Notes: a model not told the origin generated them from the letters alone. A DNA stretch of 64,000 bases from Dendrolimus kikuchii (GCA_019925095.2 CM034414.1:412001-476000), one strand, 5' to 3'. Positions 49,972-60,799 are shown, counted from the first letter of the stretch. Translations and numbers: made by a program.

Positions 49972-52900
49972 ATGACTACTAAAAGTAAAGATTCTTCGGT
50001 AGTAGATGCTGAATTAACCATTTTGGAAAGTAAACGTAACGCAATATTTGAATACTTCCAAGAAATATATGACGAATATAAATACATTCAATCTAGTGAT
50101 AAAGGTTCCGTAGAAAGTTTCCTTGGAGCAACTTCAAATATTGAAAAATTTAGGTCCGAATTTACAGAAGTTTTGGACAACTATAACAAACGTTTGCTTA
50201 TAGTAAGTCCATCCGCTAAACCTAGTTATAAAAGTTTAATATCCTTTGAGCAATTGTACAGCCGTATCAAGTGCCTTAGGAATCAGTTCTCGTCAGAGTC
50301 GTCATCGCAAAACACCGCGCTTACACGAAATAGGCCCGCACTACCTCCTATAGAATTAGTCGCATTCGACGGTGATATTCGTTCGTGGCCAGTTTTTTAT
50401 GCAAGCTTTAGGTCGACTATACACGAGAATGCATCGCTTACGGATTCTGAAAAACTGTATTATCTTTTGGGTAAAATTAGTGGCAAAGCACAAACTGCTT
50501 GTGCTGGTATTACGCCGAGTGCTGAAAATTACAATTTAATTTTACAGACGCTGATTGATAAATATGAAGATAAGCGAATGTTAGCTTCAACTTATATAAA
50601 TCAAATATTTGAATTCAAACAATTAACTTCCGCATCCGCAAATAATTTCGATAACTTTTTAGATAATTTTGTAACCGCCGCTAGGGCTTTAAATAATTTA
50701 AAATTAGATAATTTATCAGATTTAATCCTTTTACAAATCGCTTTAAACAAACTCGATCATGAAACTATTCGATCTTTCGAAATGGAAAATAGTTCCACCG
50801 CCATACCTTCATTTAATAATTTAGTGGATTTTATAAAAAATCAGTCTAAAATCTTACAACGCACCCCTACTTCGTCAATTGCGACAAGAAGGGTTGAAAG
50901 TACTAACAAACCCCGCTCAAGTAATATTCCAAAAATACAAAGTTTTGTTAGTACAGTCAATGAAACAAATTGTTTATGTCAAAATTTACATCATTCACAT
51001 TTATATAAATGTATTTTATTTAATAACATGTCTCCCGAGACTCGCTTTAGCACCGCTAAAGAGCACAATGCGTGTATAAATTGCCTTAGTTTAAAACACA
51101 GATCTTCGGCTTGTAATTCAAGTACCCATTGCGTGATTTGTAAGAAAAGACATCACAGTCTATTACATTTTAATTCAAGCCCGCCTCAGGAAATAAGTTC
51201 TAACCCCGCAAGTACAACCGGGAGCAATTCGAAAGAAAGTATTTTGAACGAAAATATTAATTCAAACTCGCATGTGCCGAGCCTTAGTCACCGGACTAAT
51301 GTTGTATCGCTTTGTTCAACATCCATGCCCGCATCGAACACTATTGCCGCGCACGCAGCCGCAGTTCTGCCGAGCGATGAATGTCGTACAGTCTTGCTTG
51401 CAACTGCACAAGTCATTATCTATGACAGCTCGGGTCGTGCGCATACAGTACGCTGCCTAATAGACAGTGGTTCGCAGTGTAATTTTATAACAGACGAATG
51501 TTTTAACCGCTTAGGTATTGAACCTCATGAAACAACATACACATCTGTTAAAGGCATAGGAGGTTCTGAACAAGTGATTAAGGGTTCTTCACACTTAACA
51601 TTTTATTCTCGTTTAGATACAAACATTAAATTCGATATCAATACTTTGATTGTCGATCGCATTACTGGTTGTTTACCTACCGCTTTTATAAATTTAACCG
51701 CTCTTCCACAATTGGAAACCTTACCGTTTGCCGACAGTACGTTCGCGCGGCCGGGCCCGATTGACATGCTCATCGGTGCCTCGGTATTCCCGCATCTGCT
51801 GCTGCCTAATGTCGTCAGCTCCGACGACGTTGGTCCAGTGGCAGTTGAAACCGTTTTAGGTTACGTAGTCATGGGCAATGCGCTCACTACAACTGTTACA
51901 TGCTGTGCACATGTGACATCGTGCTGCTCTGTGGTGCAACCTCAGCCCATGGACAGTTCAATTAAAAATAGAATTGATCTTGACAAGTACTCCCAAGTTC
52001 AGTCTCAGCGTCAGTGCGACGTTGAGATTCACCGCGCTACCACTACATGTGACTCATTGTGTAGTCAAAGTATGGTCACTTTACATTCCTATGTAGACGA
52101 TTACAATTTCAGCGATACTTTTAAAACCGCACCTAGTCACCTTCTTTGTTCAGAAGGAAAGCCTGAAGCTTCGTCTAAGTTGCAGGCCATCTACCATCCG
52201 ATAATCGAAGACACTGTCCGTCAAGATTATATTTCACCCGCACCTCCAGATGATTCGTCAGCGTCTATCAGTGTGATAGATGATGATTGTCACTCATATT
52301 ATTCATCACCCGCTAAATTAAATTCACACTTATTGAGGAACAATGGCCCACCTTGGGCCTCTTTACTTTCCACTCAGTGGCGTCTTAAAGGCATTGACCA
52401 CGTCCCTTATGAACTCGGCGAAGTAAAATCATTCCCGCGACCTATAACGCTCCCCGCAAATAACACTTCTGTCGTTCTTCCGCTGACCGCGCTTTGTTCT
52501 TCATGGAGCCATGTTTTAAGAAGTCATATTATTTTTAAATTCTTAAAAATATTTCCGCGTCAACCGAATTTAACAAGTATAACTGCCAGTAGCTTTCGAT
52601 TAGTAAAAAATAAATTACTAAAGTATTTCATAGTTATAACGCTTCAAAATCGTATAGATTATTACTGCTTATCCTACATTTTAACGCGACAGTTCTGGGT
52701 TCCATTCGCGAGTGGCATCGTTCGTCAGCGCGTTCACCGATGTAATGTACGCTTCAAGTCGAAAGCTCCTTTAGCCTTTTTGTTGAACGCTAACATAGTG
52801 GACGCTCGAGTTCGATGTGTCACTATAGGCTTCATGCACACCGGCTACGAAAATGCAGGTGTAACTTTAAATTCGCCTTTAACCTATCGTAAAGTTAGGG

Positions 52901-53190
52901 TTGACACAGCATATTTGTGCGTAAATATCACTCACGCTTTTTACTTTACTTTAGACTTTGTTAAGTTTACCGCATTTAGTAATTATTTATTATTTAAATT
53001 ATCGCTTTTATTTTTATCCGCACTTAAAGTTAAATTTATACCGCTCTTTAATAGACATGTTCTATTAATCAAATTAGTTCAGCCTTTCTGGAAGCGATGG
53101 ATCCTCGGTTATCTCGATATTGGCACGTTTTGCGAGTTCCGGATAAGGCGAACCTGTCTGCTGATCTTGGGGCTCTTGGCACGGTTGTAG
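49972..53190 (+). CDS. BEL/Pao Gag-protease polyprotein with pol remnant, 1072 aa
   Basis: One uninterrupted frame. Residues 1-110: coiled-coil-rich start. About 120-300: DUF1759-like Gag core (IELVAFDGDIRSWPVFYASF, later LIDKYEDKRMLASTYINQIF). About 367-400: zinc knuckles (CINCLSLKHRSSAC, HCVICKKRHHSLLH). About 480-640: DUF1758-like retropepsin with catalytic LIDSGSQCNF and later MLIGASVFPHLL and ETVLGYVVMG. After that a normal BEL would have RT, RNase H and integrase. Here residues 660-900 show no RT palm apart from an isolated YVDD (707), and 905-1000 is a broken integrase start (RQFWVP, VHRCNVRFKS with a zinc-site Cys lost, FMHTGYENAG with the usual catalytic Asp absent). Gag and protease look functional. 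Confidence 0.9.
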   Translation: MTTKSKDSSVVDAELTILESKRNAIFEYFQEIYDEYKYIQSSDKGSVESFLGATSNIEKFRSEFTEVLDNYNKRLLIVSPSAKPSYKSLISFEQLYSRIKCLRNQFSSESSSQNTALTRNRPALPPIELVAFDGDIRSWPVFYASFRSTIHENASLTDSEKLYYLLGKISGKAQTACAGITPSAENYNLILQTLIDKYEDKRMLASTYINQIFEFKQLTSASANNFDNFLDNFVTAARALNNLKLDNLSDLILLQIALNKLDHETIRSFEMENSSTAIPSFNNLVDFIKNQSKILQRTPTSSIATRRVESTNKPRSSNIPKIQSFVSTVNETNCLCQNLHHSHLYKCILFNNMSPETRFSTAKEHNACINCLSLKHRSSACNSSTHCVICKKRHHSLLHFNSSPPQEISSNPASTTGSNSKESILNENINSNSHVPSLSHRTNVVSLCSTSMPASNTIAAHAAAVLPSDECRTVLLATAQVIIYDSSGRAHTVRCLIDSGSQCNFITDECFNRLGIEPHETTYTSVKGIGGSEQVIKGSSHLTFYSRLDTNIKFDINTLIVDRITGCLPTAFINLTALPQLETLPFADSTFARPGPIDMLIGASVFPHLLLPNVVSSDDVGPVAVETVLGYVVMGNALTTTVTCCAHVTSCCSVVQPQPMDSSIKNRIDLDKYSQVQSQRQCDVEIHRATTTCDSLCSQSMVTLHSYVDDYNFSDTFKTAPSHLLCSEGKPEASSKLQAIYHPIIEDTVRQDYISPAPPDDSSASISVIDDDCHSYYSSPAKLNSHLLRNNGPPWASLLSTQWRLKGIDHVPYELGEVKSFPRPITLPANNTSVVLPLTALCSSWSHVLRSHIIFKFLKIFPRQPNLTSITASSFRLVKNKLLKYFIVITLQNRIDYYCLSYILTRQFWVPFASGIVRQRVHRCNVRFKSKAPLAFLLNANIVDARVRCVTIGFMHTGYENAGVTLNSPLTYRKVRVDTAYLCVNITHAFYFTLDFVKFTAFSNYLLFKLSLLFLSALKVKFIPLFNRHVLLIKLVQPFWKRWILGYLDIGTFCEFRIRRTCLLILGLLARL

Positions 53191-53351
53191 TAATTATAAC
53201 TGACAACGCTCCACCTCTTTCGTGGCCGCTAGGTATAGTAGATAGACTCCATCCTTCTAAGGATGGTACTGTCCGCGTAGCTTCAGTACGAACTGCCAAA
53301 GGAACTTTCTTGCGTCCTGTAGTGCGACTATGTCTGCTACCGAACCAGTAG
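53091..53351 (+). pseudogene. BEL pol C-terminus, out of frame
   Basis: In another frame from the main ORF, overlapping its end: TDNAPPLSWPLGIVDRLHPS KDGTVRVASVRTAKGTFLRP VVRLCLLP, the conserved last domain of BEL integrases. Its presence shows that the middle of pol was lost from a once complete element. Confidence 0.85.
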
Positions 53352-53566
53352 TTCCTTTATATTTATCGCAACATTGGTTGGTTGTTATTTGAACAACCAC
53401 CTGTTTACCTTATTTTTAATTAGATCTATTTTATTTATTTTTGTTATTAATTATGTATTGTAACTCACGCATACTATATCCGCTATCATCTATTATTTTT
53501 ATTTATACACTTTATATTTCCGCTTTGTACAAGTAAGTACATCCCTTCTCTTTTTAAAGGCAACCC

Positions 53567-53583
53567 TTTAAGGGCGGGAGTAA
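53567..53583 (+). other. Polypurine tract
   Basis: AAGGGCGGGAG ends three bases before the 3' LTR, the place where plus-strand priming occurs in LTR elements. Confidence 0.75.
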
Positions 53584-54065
53584 TGTTGGCGCCACTTATT
53601 TCCCAATTACCAATTGTGTCTTGGGTTTATAGCGTCTTGCAACCCCCGTATGTTGCCGCCGCTCGCTCGGCGCGTGAGTCAGTACGTTGTCAAACGCCAC
53701 GCTACCGCGACGCACACAAACTCGTATCGCACCCGCATAAATACAATTATTAGCTATCGAAGATTTCCGCGTCCAGTAGCTAATTACTAGGACATTCGCC
53801 TCAACCAATAATAAAATTAAGTGATCAGTGTATCTGCGTCCCTTGCGCCCCGGGGCTCGTGTAGAAGGACTTTGCCACCTTTATCGCCACGTGAGAAGCA
53901 CCGGCAGAACCCTGAACCAGCGCTGTCGTGGGCTGGTGGCTGATTACGAGGTAAGTGCAAGGTTCTATATTCTCCGGGCACCAGTTCTTAATTGGGGAAT
54001 AAGGGATGGCCATACATTGAGCACATAACCCCCTACCCGCGGAGATTCGCCTGATTGCGTCTCCA
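53584..54065 (+). repeat. 3' LTR of the BEL element
   Basis: 482 bp; the three short frames found in the 5' LTR recur here with identical translation. Followed directly by the CTAGG duplication. Confidence 0.95.
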
Positions 54066-54070
54066 CTAGG

Positions 54071-55310
54071 TATGAAACGATTCTCTTTTGCGAGGATTTA
54101 TTATATATCGAAACTTTCGTGAGAATTTTCGTACTCTCTCAAACAAAGATTTTAGAAATCTGTGAGGAGAACCACTTGGCTGGAGAGCTTCAGCATGTCA
54201 AGCGAGTTCTACAACGCAATTAGCTGAAGACTCCACACCAGCGTAACAAGTGCCCCAAACCACCTTCAGTTGAGCTGTGCCCTGCTACCTTGCCTTACAA
54301 GGGAGTCACAGACTAGGGGCCCTTTAGCATCTAGGGAGCAGAGGAGTCTTCACCCCTGTTGACGAAGTGAGTTTTTCGGGACGGATATCTTATTATATTC
54401 AGTTAGAGTAATTATGTTAGGCTTCTTTAAGAACATTAAAAACAAACTTACTCCTCAATACGATTAAGACATTTAGCCTGCCGCTGTTCCCAAATGTGCA
54501 ACAACCAAAATTGCCTACGTAAAGAAACAAACAAACTATATGAGGCTTCATTTTCAAACTGTTGACAACACACATATAATAAAGCAATCGTATTTTAACA
54601 ACTATTTTTCGTACGTGCCAATAATATATAAAAGTAAAACGCAGATACCAGGTTTAGAGTTTCACTACGTTCTATACCCGCTTAGTCTGCATAAAAGTAT
54701 CCCTTAAAACTTGTCGTGATGTTTTACAGTTTCCAGTACAAACTACTTCTGGGCTTGACCATGAATATAGGGCCCTCCATTAACAACACAGTATGATTTC
54801 AATTCAGTATGATATTTACTAACGCCATCTTTAAAAATCAGATATAAAGCCAGATTCCCTCAAGTCTTCAAAACTATCTATAGATTTTAAAATATGACCT
54901 TGAAAACTGTGGCGTATAGAAGCGCCTGCAAAATGCAACTTAGCACGCTCTTCGTTACGCTAATTACTAATTTATTTCAACAAGCGCTGTTATAAAAATA
55001 AATTGTAAATGCTTATAAACAAAATAACACATTTTCCCATTCTCCCGGACTAAAATATGTATAACTACTTTAAAATAAATACAATTGTGTTGAAAGTATT
55101 TTATGTTTTTTCATTACACCGCATAGCGGCAGTCGGTAGCCAATGCCGGGAGGCCTGTGTTGCTAGGTTATTAAATTTAACTATTTTCGGGTGACTGTTG
55201 AAATTAAATACAATTTGACAGTTTATTTTAAAGTTAAATAAATCTCTCGTGAGAAAATAGTTATTTCAATTACTTTCACAAGTATGTATTAAAAAAGCCA
55301 TATGAAAAAC
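54071..55310. other. No gene recognised
   Basis: The first 300 bp (54071-54370) are less AT-rich and lack frames; the rest is AT-rich with nothing I can support. Confidence 0.35.
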
Positions 55311-55480
55311 TGAAGAGGTTAGGGACCCGATCACATCTATACTGGGCAAGACCACATTAGTATAAGACATTCGTTGGTATGACGAACTATATAAGATTCT
55401 CAATATGATTAGAAAGAATAGATTAGAAGAAAAGAGAAACAAAGGAAGAAGGCAGATAGATCTACGTAATTGAGATGAGT
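55310..55480 (+). mobile_element. LINE-like 3' relic
   Basis: A short frame with RWYDELYKILNMIRKNRLEE KRNKGRRQI-like text resembles post-RT regions of RTE elements. Heavily degraded. Confidence 0.35.
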
Positions 55481-55529
55481 CGTTCGGGATTCATTTTAGC
55501 TGTTTTGATAATATAAAGAACATGTAACA

Positions 55530-55750
55530 GATAAACTCTACATTAGTATAAGTTTAGTATTAAAATTAGAATAAATTAATATCATAAGTTATTCTTAAGG
55601 TACACCAAAACAGAAAAATTACTACATATAATGTCACATACACTAACAAAAACAAACAATAAGCGTGTACAGAGTCTCAAATTTTACATAGAAATGAAGT
55701 ATTAAAAAAGGGTACGGAACTCGAGTCCGTAGAGATATATATAATAATAA
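55530..55750 (+). mobile_element. LINE 3' end, third copy
   Basis: CTCTACATTAGTATAAGTTT through GGGTACGGAACTCGAGTCCG and an A-rich tail, as at 42840-43084 and, inverted, at 1635-1866. Confidence 0.75.
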
Positions 55751-55829
55751 TAAAAAATTAAATAAGAAGAAAATTTCGGATGTTTCTTCCCTTTTTACGA
55801 CCTCAAATTAGGAAAGATTTCCGTGATCA

Positions 55830-56210
55830 TTACATCCGAACGTTAAATCCAGGTTGTGTTCGGATTGTTATCTTCGGCACCCAGAGTCTACTTTCCTACT
55901 TTTTATTCTCCGTTTAGCGCATTCTGCGGCTACTCCTCTTTAGAGCCTATTGCATGTTATCCTTCATAACGTCAAGCCAGCATTATTTACTTGCGCCTTC
56001 CCTTTCTACCAAGACCTGTCGGAGGCGGCATAGCTAGACTTTTCTTCCCTACATAATTAGTCGGTTTTCGTAAAATATGGCCGTACCAGCGTAAATGATT
56101 TTCTTGTTATGTGTCTGCTATATCACGGACACGAAGACTGTCGCCGATTCGGAAGTTCCTGATGAACTCTTTCCGCGTGACTCCACACATCCGCATTCAT
56201 CCGATTGTCC
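55830..56210 (-). pseudogene. RTE-like LINE 3' coding relic
   Basis: Same sequence order as 22809-23190 (CATCCGAACGTTAAATCC, ATAACGTCAAGCCAG, GGCCGTACCAGCGTAAA, TCCGCGTGACTCCACACATC) but with many changes and no open frame: an older copy. Confidence 0.75.
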
Positions 56211-56339
56211 GCAGAATATGGAACAGAATTTTTATAAATATAATATTTCATATTTTCTCACATCTTTTAGATTTTCAACAGTTATACAAAGAGTCTTCTC
56301 AGCAGTTTTGATAGGCAAAATTTAATGGTGAAATTATAT

Positions 56340-57480
56340 CTTAGATCTGGCAGCACCGTTAGTGTATTTTGAGTGCGCGCGGTGGTTGTCCGTCTTGTCC
56401 TAATTAAAATGGACAAAATATCGCTAATAAAGCGAAAAACGTTATCAAATCATTAAAACTCTATTTCCTCGTTGATATAAATTATGTTCAAAAATTACTT
56501 ATAACATAAACTGTGTACATACAACTAATTTAACGTAGTAGTGTAGAATTCATGTTGATTATTGGATTTTTAGAATGTAATTTGAAATGTAAGGTGTTTT
56601 TCCATAGTTTATATTAAATTAATTCAGTCGTACATTATTTTCTTTACATAAACAGTGGGTATTTTAAATATTTTGTGTTATATATGAATTTACATTTAAA
56701 TTTTTGTTTTGCGTAAAATGGTTGATATTAAATAAGAAATTTATCGTATATAAATCAATCAAAGCATAAGAATTTGACTAGAAACGGATAATAATTGAGA
56801 CAAGTGGGACCTTGTGACAACAAAATCAATAATGTCCGCGCAGAGAAACGGCGACCGACGAATTTCATGCCTTCAGTAGTCTAAGAAAATATTATTGAAT
56901 TAAAATCATAATAATATTTTATTTCTATAAGCGTGTTTTTAAAAATTAATTTAATGGTCTGGTCTTGAGTCCATAGACTATAACTTTTTAAATGACATCT
57001 TTTAAACCAAATACAGTATTGCAGATATTTTGTCTTTTCATAGAACAAACACATTTGAATTAGGAATCAGAGTTATTTTATATACTTATTACCGCTATTC
57101 TTTAATCAATTTAAATTAAGAATGTTAAACCTAATTCTATGTTTGAATTAAACAACAATGACGCATTATGTTACGTAAAGTCAATAGATGTCGCTAAATG
57201 TCAAATATATAGTTTGTTTAAAAAAAAATATATGGCGTAGGTATGTATTTTATACGTGGGCAGTAAAATATGAAATAAATTGAACTAATTTATTAGCAGT
57301 TGTTATTTTACATTTATAACCGCGGATGTCTACAATCGTTGGCATGGTTTTTAATATGTAAAAAATAATGTCAAGATCATCTTGGCATGTCCCGTGTTTA
57401 TTTTCATTATTATATTTCAAGATTTCATTCGTTATGTAATTATCATGATTGTATGGATACTGCAATACATCATAACTTTA
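56340..57480. other. AT-rich, no gene recognised
   Basis: A short ATG frame follows a GC-richer patch at 56345-56410, and a 71-residue minus frame lies at 57465-57250. Neither shows a domain or splice pattern I recognise. Confidence 0.35.
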
Positions 57481-57549
57481 CATCTAGACATTTTTAAAGA
57501 AAAAAAAAACTTACATCAAAAGCTAAGAACAGATAAAACGAATTATATA

Positions 57550-57840
57550 ATAAACTAGTATTCGCCCGTGACTTCGTCCACGTTTAACGAAAACCGTCCC
57601 CGGAAAAAATCCCGGAACTTTTCCGGGATATAAAGTATCACCGATTTTATGACGGAGAATTTGCTATTGATCAGTTACGTCGGGATCCGAATTTTTTCAA
57701 CCGGCCCGGTTTTACTTTAAACCACTCCTAAAAAAATTCCCGTGGCAGTCCCGGGATATAAATTACCGCAGATTTTAAGTTCGGGAATTTCGTATCGATC
57801 AGTGACAACCGCATCGACATCGGCCGAGTAGTTTTTAAGT
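57550..57840. repeat. Dispersed repeat (CCCGTGACTTCGTCCACGTT type)
   Basis: Two partial units in tandem (AACTTTTCCGGGATATAAAG / GCAGTCCCGGGATATAAATT). Relatives at 20290, 29640, 58650 and 59275. Confidence 0.6.
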
Positions 57841-57846
57841 GACACT

Positions 57847-58147
57847 TTATCCGTGCAGGAACGGAGAAAGAATACAATTTCCTGCGGCCGGGCGGCCTGT
57901 CGTAAGAGGCGACAAAACAACCCACAGCCAGGTGGTAGGGCATTTGCCCGACTGGATGGCTACCACCCCTGGTGTAAAGTATGTCGCCATAAAAACCTTG
58001 AGTTGTGTTCCGGCATTAGTGACCAGGTTCCAGTCTCCCTTAAGAGAGCAGCAGCGCATTTGTAGCACCTTTGGTGTTGCAAATGTCCATAGGCGATGGT
58101 AACCGGTGGGTCGTCTGCCTGTCTGCTGAACTCCTGCAATAAAAAAA
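57847..58147 (+). mobile_element. ~300-bp A-tailed retroelement with target duplication
   Basis: Starts TTATCCGTGCAGGAACGGAG and ends CTCCTGCAATAAAAAAA. AAGTGACACT just before it and AAGTGAAACT just after it look like a target-site duplication (9 of 10 bases), fixing both ends of the family. It is inserted in the repeat at 57550. Confidence 0.88.
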
Positions 58148-58649
58148 GTGAAACTACACATTTACAATTTTATAATAATATAGTTAAAATGCAGATATGA
58201 TTTTGGTATAGGCCGTTTTGTGATTTATTGGTGCAGCAGCGGCGTAGAATCGGTATACACGTTACACGTGCTACCTAAAACTTACCCGGCGCCTATATTT
58301 CTATTACCAGGTTCTTATATGGTAAGCCGACATTAGACGGTTCACTTCTGTCCTTCAATTTGAATAAATCAACCAAAATGATCAATTTAAATTGAATAAT
58401 CAGCAATGGCAGCGAACTTCTTAAACATTTGGCTATGAAATTTTTTAAATTAAGTAACTCAGTAGTTTTTACTGTCCGTTCCCCTATTTGGCTGAGCTAA
58501 ACTAAAAAATGCCTCATCTGACAAGGCTGTATGGACCAAGTTTCTTTGCCTGCAATTATGTCTAATAAATTCTACGACTTTTCTTCTTCTATTGTACATT
58601 TCTCTATACCCAGGATTTATGTTATTCTATAATATTCTAAATATGCCGT

Positions 58650-58860
58650 GTCTGTGCATTGAAGGTATTTAAAAAAAGCACCTGGAATAGACTATATAAA
58701 CGTTGGAGAATATGATGCAATTTTTGCAATTTCTTGTCTGTTTGTTCGGGATTCACGTAAAAACTATTGGGCCGATTTCGATGCGGTTTTGGTTGATCGC
58801 CAGCAAATCCATCAAGTGGGCCCTCTGCCTGTCTGCTGATCTCCTGCAATAAAAAAATTA
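58650..58860 (+). repeat. Dispersed repeat plus retroelement 3' fragment
   Basis: 58650-58806 has GATTTCGATGCGGTTTTGGT; 58808-58855 is the last 48 bp of the ~300-bp retroelement (CATCAAGTGGGCCCTCTGCC to its A tail). Confidence 0.6.
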
Positions 58861-58867
58861 TAAAAAA

Positions 58868-59186
58868 AATTATCCGTGCAGGAACGGAGAATGAATATAA
58901 CTTCCTGCGGCCGGGTGGTCTGTCGTAAGAGGCGACAAAACAACCCACAGCCAGGTGGTAGGGTATTTGCTCGACTGGATGGCTACCACCCCTGGTCTAG
59001 AGTATGCCGCCATAACAGCCTTGTGTTGTGTTCCGGCATTAATGACCAGGTTCCAGTCTCCCTTAAGAGAGCAGCAGCGCATTTGTAGCACCTTTGGTGT
59101 TGCAAATGTCCATAGGCGACGGTAACCGCTTTCCATCAAGTGGGCCGTCTGCCTGTCTACTGAACTCCCGCAATAAAAAAAAATGT
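58868..59186 (+). mobile_element. ~300-bp A-tailed retroelement, full length
   Basis: TTATCCGTGCAGGAACGGAG to CTCCCGCAATAAAAAAAAA. Lies immediately downstream of the A tail of the previous fragment, suggesting insertion into that tail. Confidence 0.87.
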
Positions 59187-59274
59187 TAGATTTAAAACCT
59201 GCGCCACGTTTTATGCTTGGAATTCCACAGGAATTCTGGATATAGTTTATAATGGTCAGATTAAAAAAAAAAAC

Positions 59275-59495
59275 GAATTCCAATGTGATTTTTTCACTGA
59301 TCGATAGCAAATTTTATGTAATTTAATGTGTGATATTTTTTATCCCGGAAATTTTCCCGGGAGCGGTTTGAAATTGACACAGTTCCTACTAAGACTATAG
59401 CTCCACATTTTTTAAATGGTGCTGTACTTTGTATCCTGGGGTCCCGCGGGAATTTCAAGTCATGCGTGGACGAAGTCGCGGGCGTATTCTAGTTA
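59275..59495. repeat. Dispersed repeat
   Basis: CACTGATCGATAGCAAATTT and GGACGAAGTCGCGGGCGTAT; same family as 29640-29920. Confidence 0.5.
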
Positions 59496-59957
59496 TTTAT
59501 ATAAATTGCAGTTTAGTCGAATAATAATAATTAAAAGAAGTGTAGGACAGGCCTTGTTTTTTCCCCATTTTTTTTTAAATACACCTGCACAGTAAAACGT
59601 CATCCATCAAGTTCCCGCCAAAAATTCAATTTCTATAGATTATCAAAGCTTCCATAGATTAAAAATTGTGTATATTATTATCTAAATGACACTTTGAGCT
59701 TTTTTATTGTATTGAAGAGACGAAGAATGATGACTCTAGCTGGCGAATCGTAACAAGAAAGAAGAAAAGAGAAAAAAAATGCGCTGGATATTTCCTGTTC
59801 CAGGTAATATATTGATTTCTTATTGCTTTTATTAAAAAATCTGGAATAATTGCTTACTATATTAAATCTCGACATAGCTCGCAAAATTAGCAAGTTGAAG
59901 TGGCAGTGAGCCAGATGGAGCAGACGAGTCCTGGAGTGGAGACCGCGTCTCGCAGCG

Positions 59958-60541
59958 CGTTCTATTAGTAGCTCACAACGCCCAAAATGATCGGTTAGCC
60001 GTTCCACAAGGCGACCGCGGTTGTGGCGAAAACGTCATTAATGACGTCATCAATTTCGATCACACAACGCTCACAACGACCCATATCAAGAGGTGGGTCG
60101 AATAACCGTTCCACTTGGGTTTACAATTGTAACGCCGGCAAGCAATTTTATCCGTGCAGGAACGGAGAAAGAATACAATTTCCTGCGGCCTGGCGGCCTG
60201 TCGTAAGAGGCGACTAAACGACCCACAGCCAGGTGGTAGGGTATTTGCTCGACTGGATTGCGACCACCCCTGGTCTAGAGTATGCCGCCATAACAACTTT
60301 GTGTTGTGTTCCGGCATTAGTGACCAGGTTCCAGTCTCCCTTAAGAGAGCAGCAGCGCATTTGTAGCACCTTTGGTGTTGCAAATGTCCATAGGCGATGG
60401 TAACCGCTTTCCATTAAGTGGGCCGTCTGCCTGTCTGCTGAACTCCTGCAATAAAAAAAAATAAAAAAAAGCAAGTAGAACGGGAAAAATCGCGGTCGTG
60501 AACGTGGTCGTTGTGAGTACCTAATGGAACGACGCTAGCCT
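59958..60541. mobile_element. MITE-like insertion in the LINE fragment
   Basis: Related to 200-355 on the opposite strand (GGTTAGCCGTTCCACAAGGC, GTCATTAATGACGTCATC). CTCG occurs at both junctions with the LINE and may be the target duplication. Confidence 0.55.
60145..60471 (+). mobile_element. ~300-bp A-tailed retroelement, innermost of a nest
   Basis: TTATCCGTGCAGGAACGGAG to CTCCTGCAATAAAAAAAATAAAAAAAA; GCAAG before and after may be its target duplication. Inserted in the MITE-like element. Confidence 0.87.
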
Positions 60542-60799
60542 CGATAAACGTAGTGTAGGACGACCTCCAGCCCGATGGACCGACAACCTGGGCAAGGTAG
60601 GCCTTAAATGAGGAAGGCGGAGGACCGTGATGATTGGCGTCGACTTGGGGAGGCCTACGTCCAGCAGTGGACGGTGATTTGCTGACGGCGATACTAAATC
60701 TACTTGGCATATACTTTTATGTCTTCCTCTAATCTCCCTGATCCTCTTGGATAATGTTAGATGTTGGTGACCGACTCACGTATATACAGCTAAGGGTTT

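Larger units (their letters stand above)
48846..54065 (+). mobile_element. Young BEL/Pao-type LTR retrotransposon, RT-deficient
   Basis: Complete 5220-bp insertion: LTR 48846-49327, primer-binding site at 49337, Gag-protease ORF 49972-53190, polypurine tract, LTR 53584-54065, and CTAGG duplicated at 48841-48845 and 54066-54070. The LTRs are the same length and no difference was seen by eye, so insertion is recent. Gag with DUF1759-like domain, zinc knuckles and DUF1758-like protease define BEL/Pao. The RT/RNase H region is mostly gone and the integrase is a remnant, so the element could move only with enzymes supplied in trans. Confidence 0.93.
59878..60700 (+). pseudogene. RTE-like LINE 3' fragment interrupted by nested insertions
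   Basis: 59878-59957 (ACATAGCTCGCAAAATTAGC ... GAGTGGAGACCGCGTCT) and 60541-60700 (AAACGTAGTGTAGGACGACC ... TACGTCCAGCAGTGGAC) are adjacent parts of the LINE seen intact at 31620-31870. About 580 bp have been inserted between them. Confidence 0.8.

Noticed and set aside
52093..52110. YVDD at residue 707 as an active reverse-transcriptase site
   Set aside because: No surrounding palm or finger motifs are present; at most a vestige of the lost RT.
53596..54028. Three short frames shared with 48858-49290
   Set aside because: They are the two LTRs of the BEL element read in different frames; identical because the LTRs are identical.
56400..56450. Start of a second host gene at ATGGACAAAATATCGC
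   Set aside because: The frame closes after about a dozen codons with no convincing donor site; no further exon could be linked to it.
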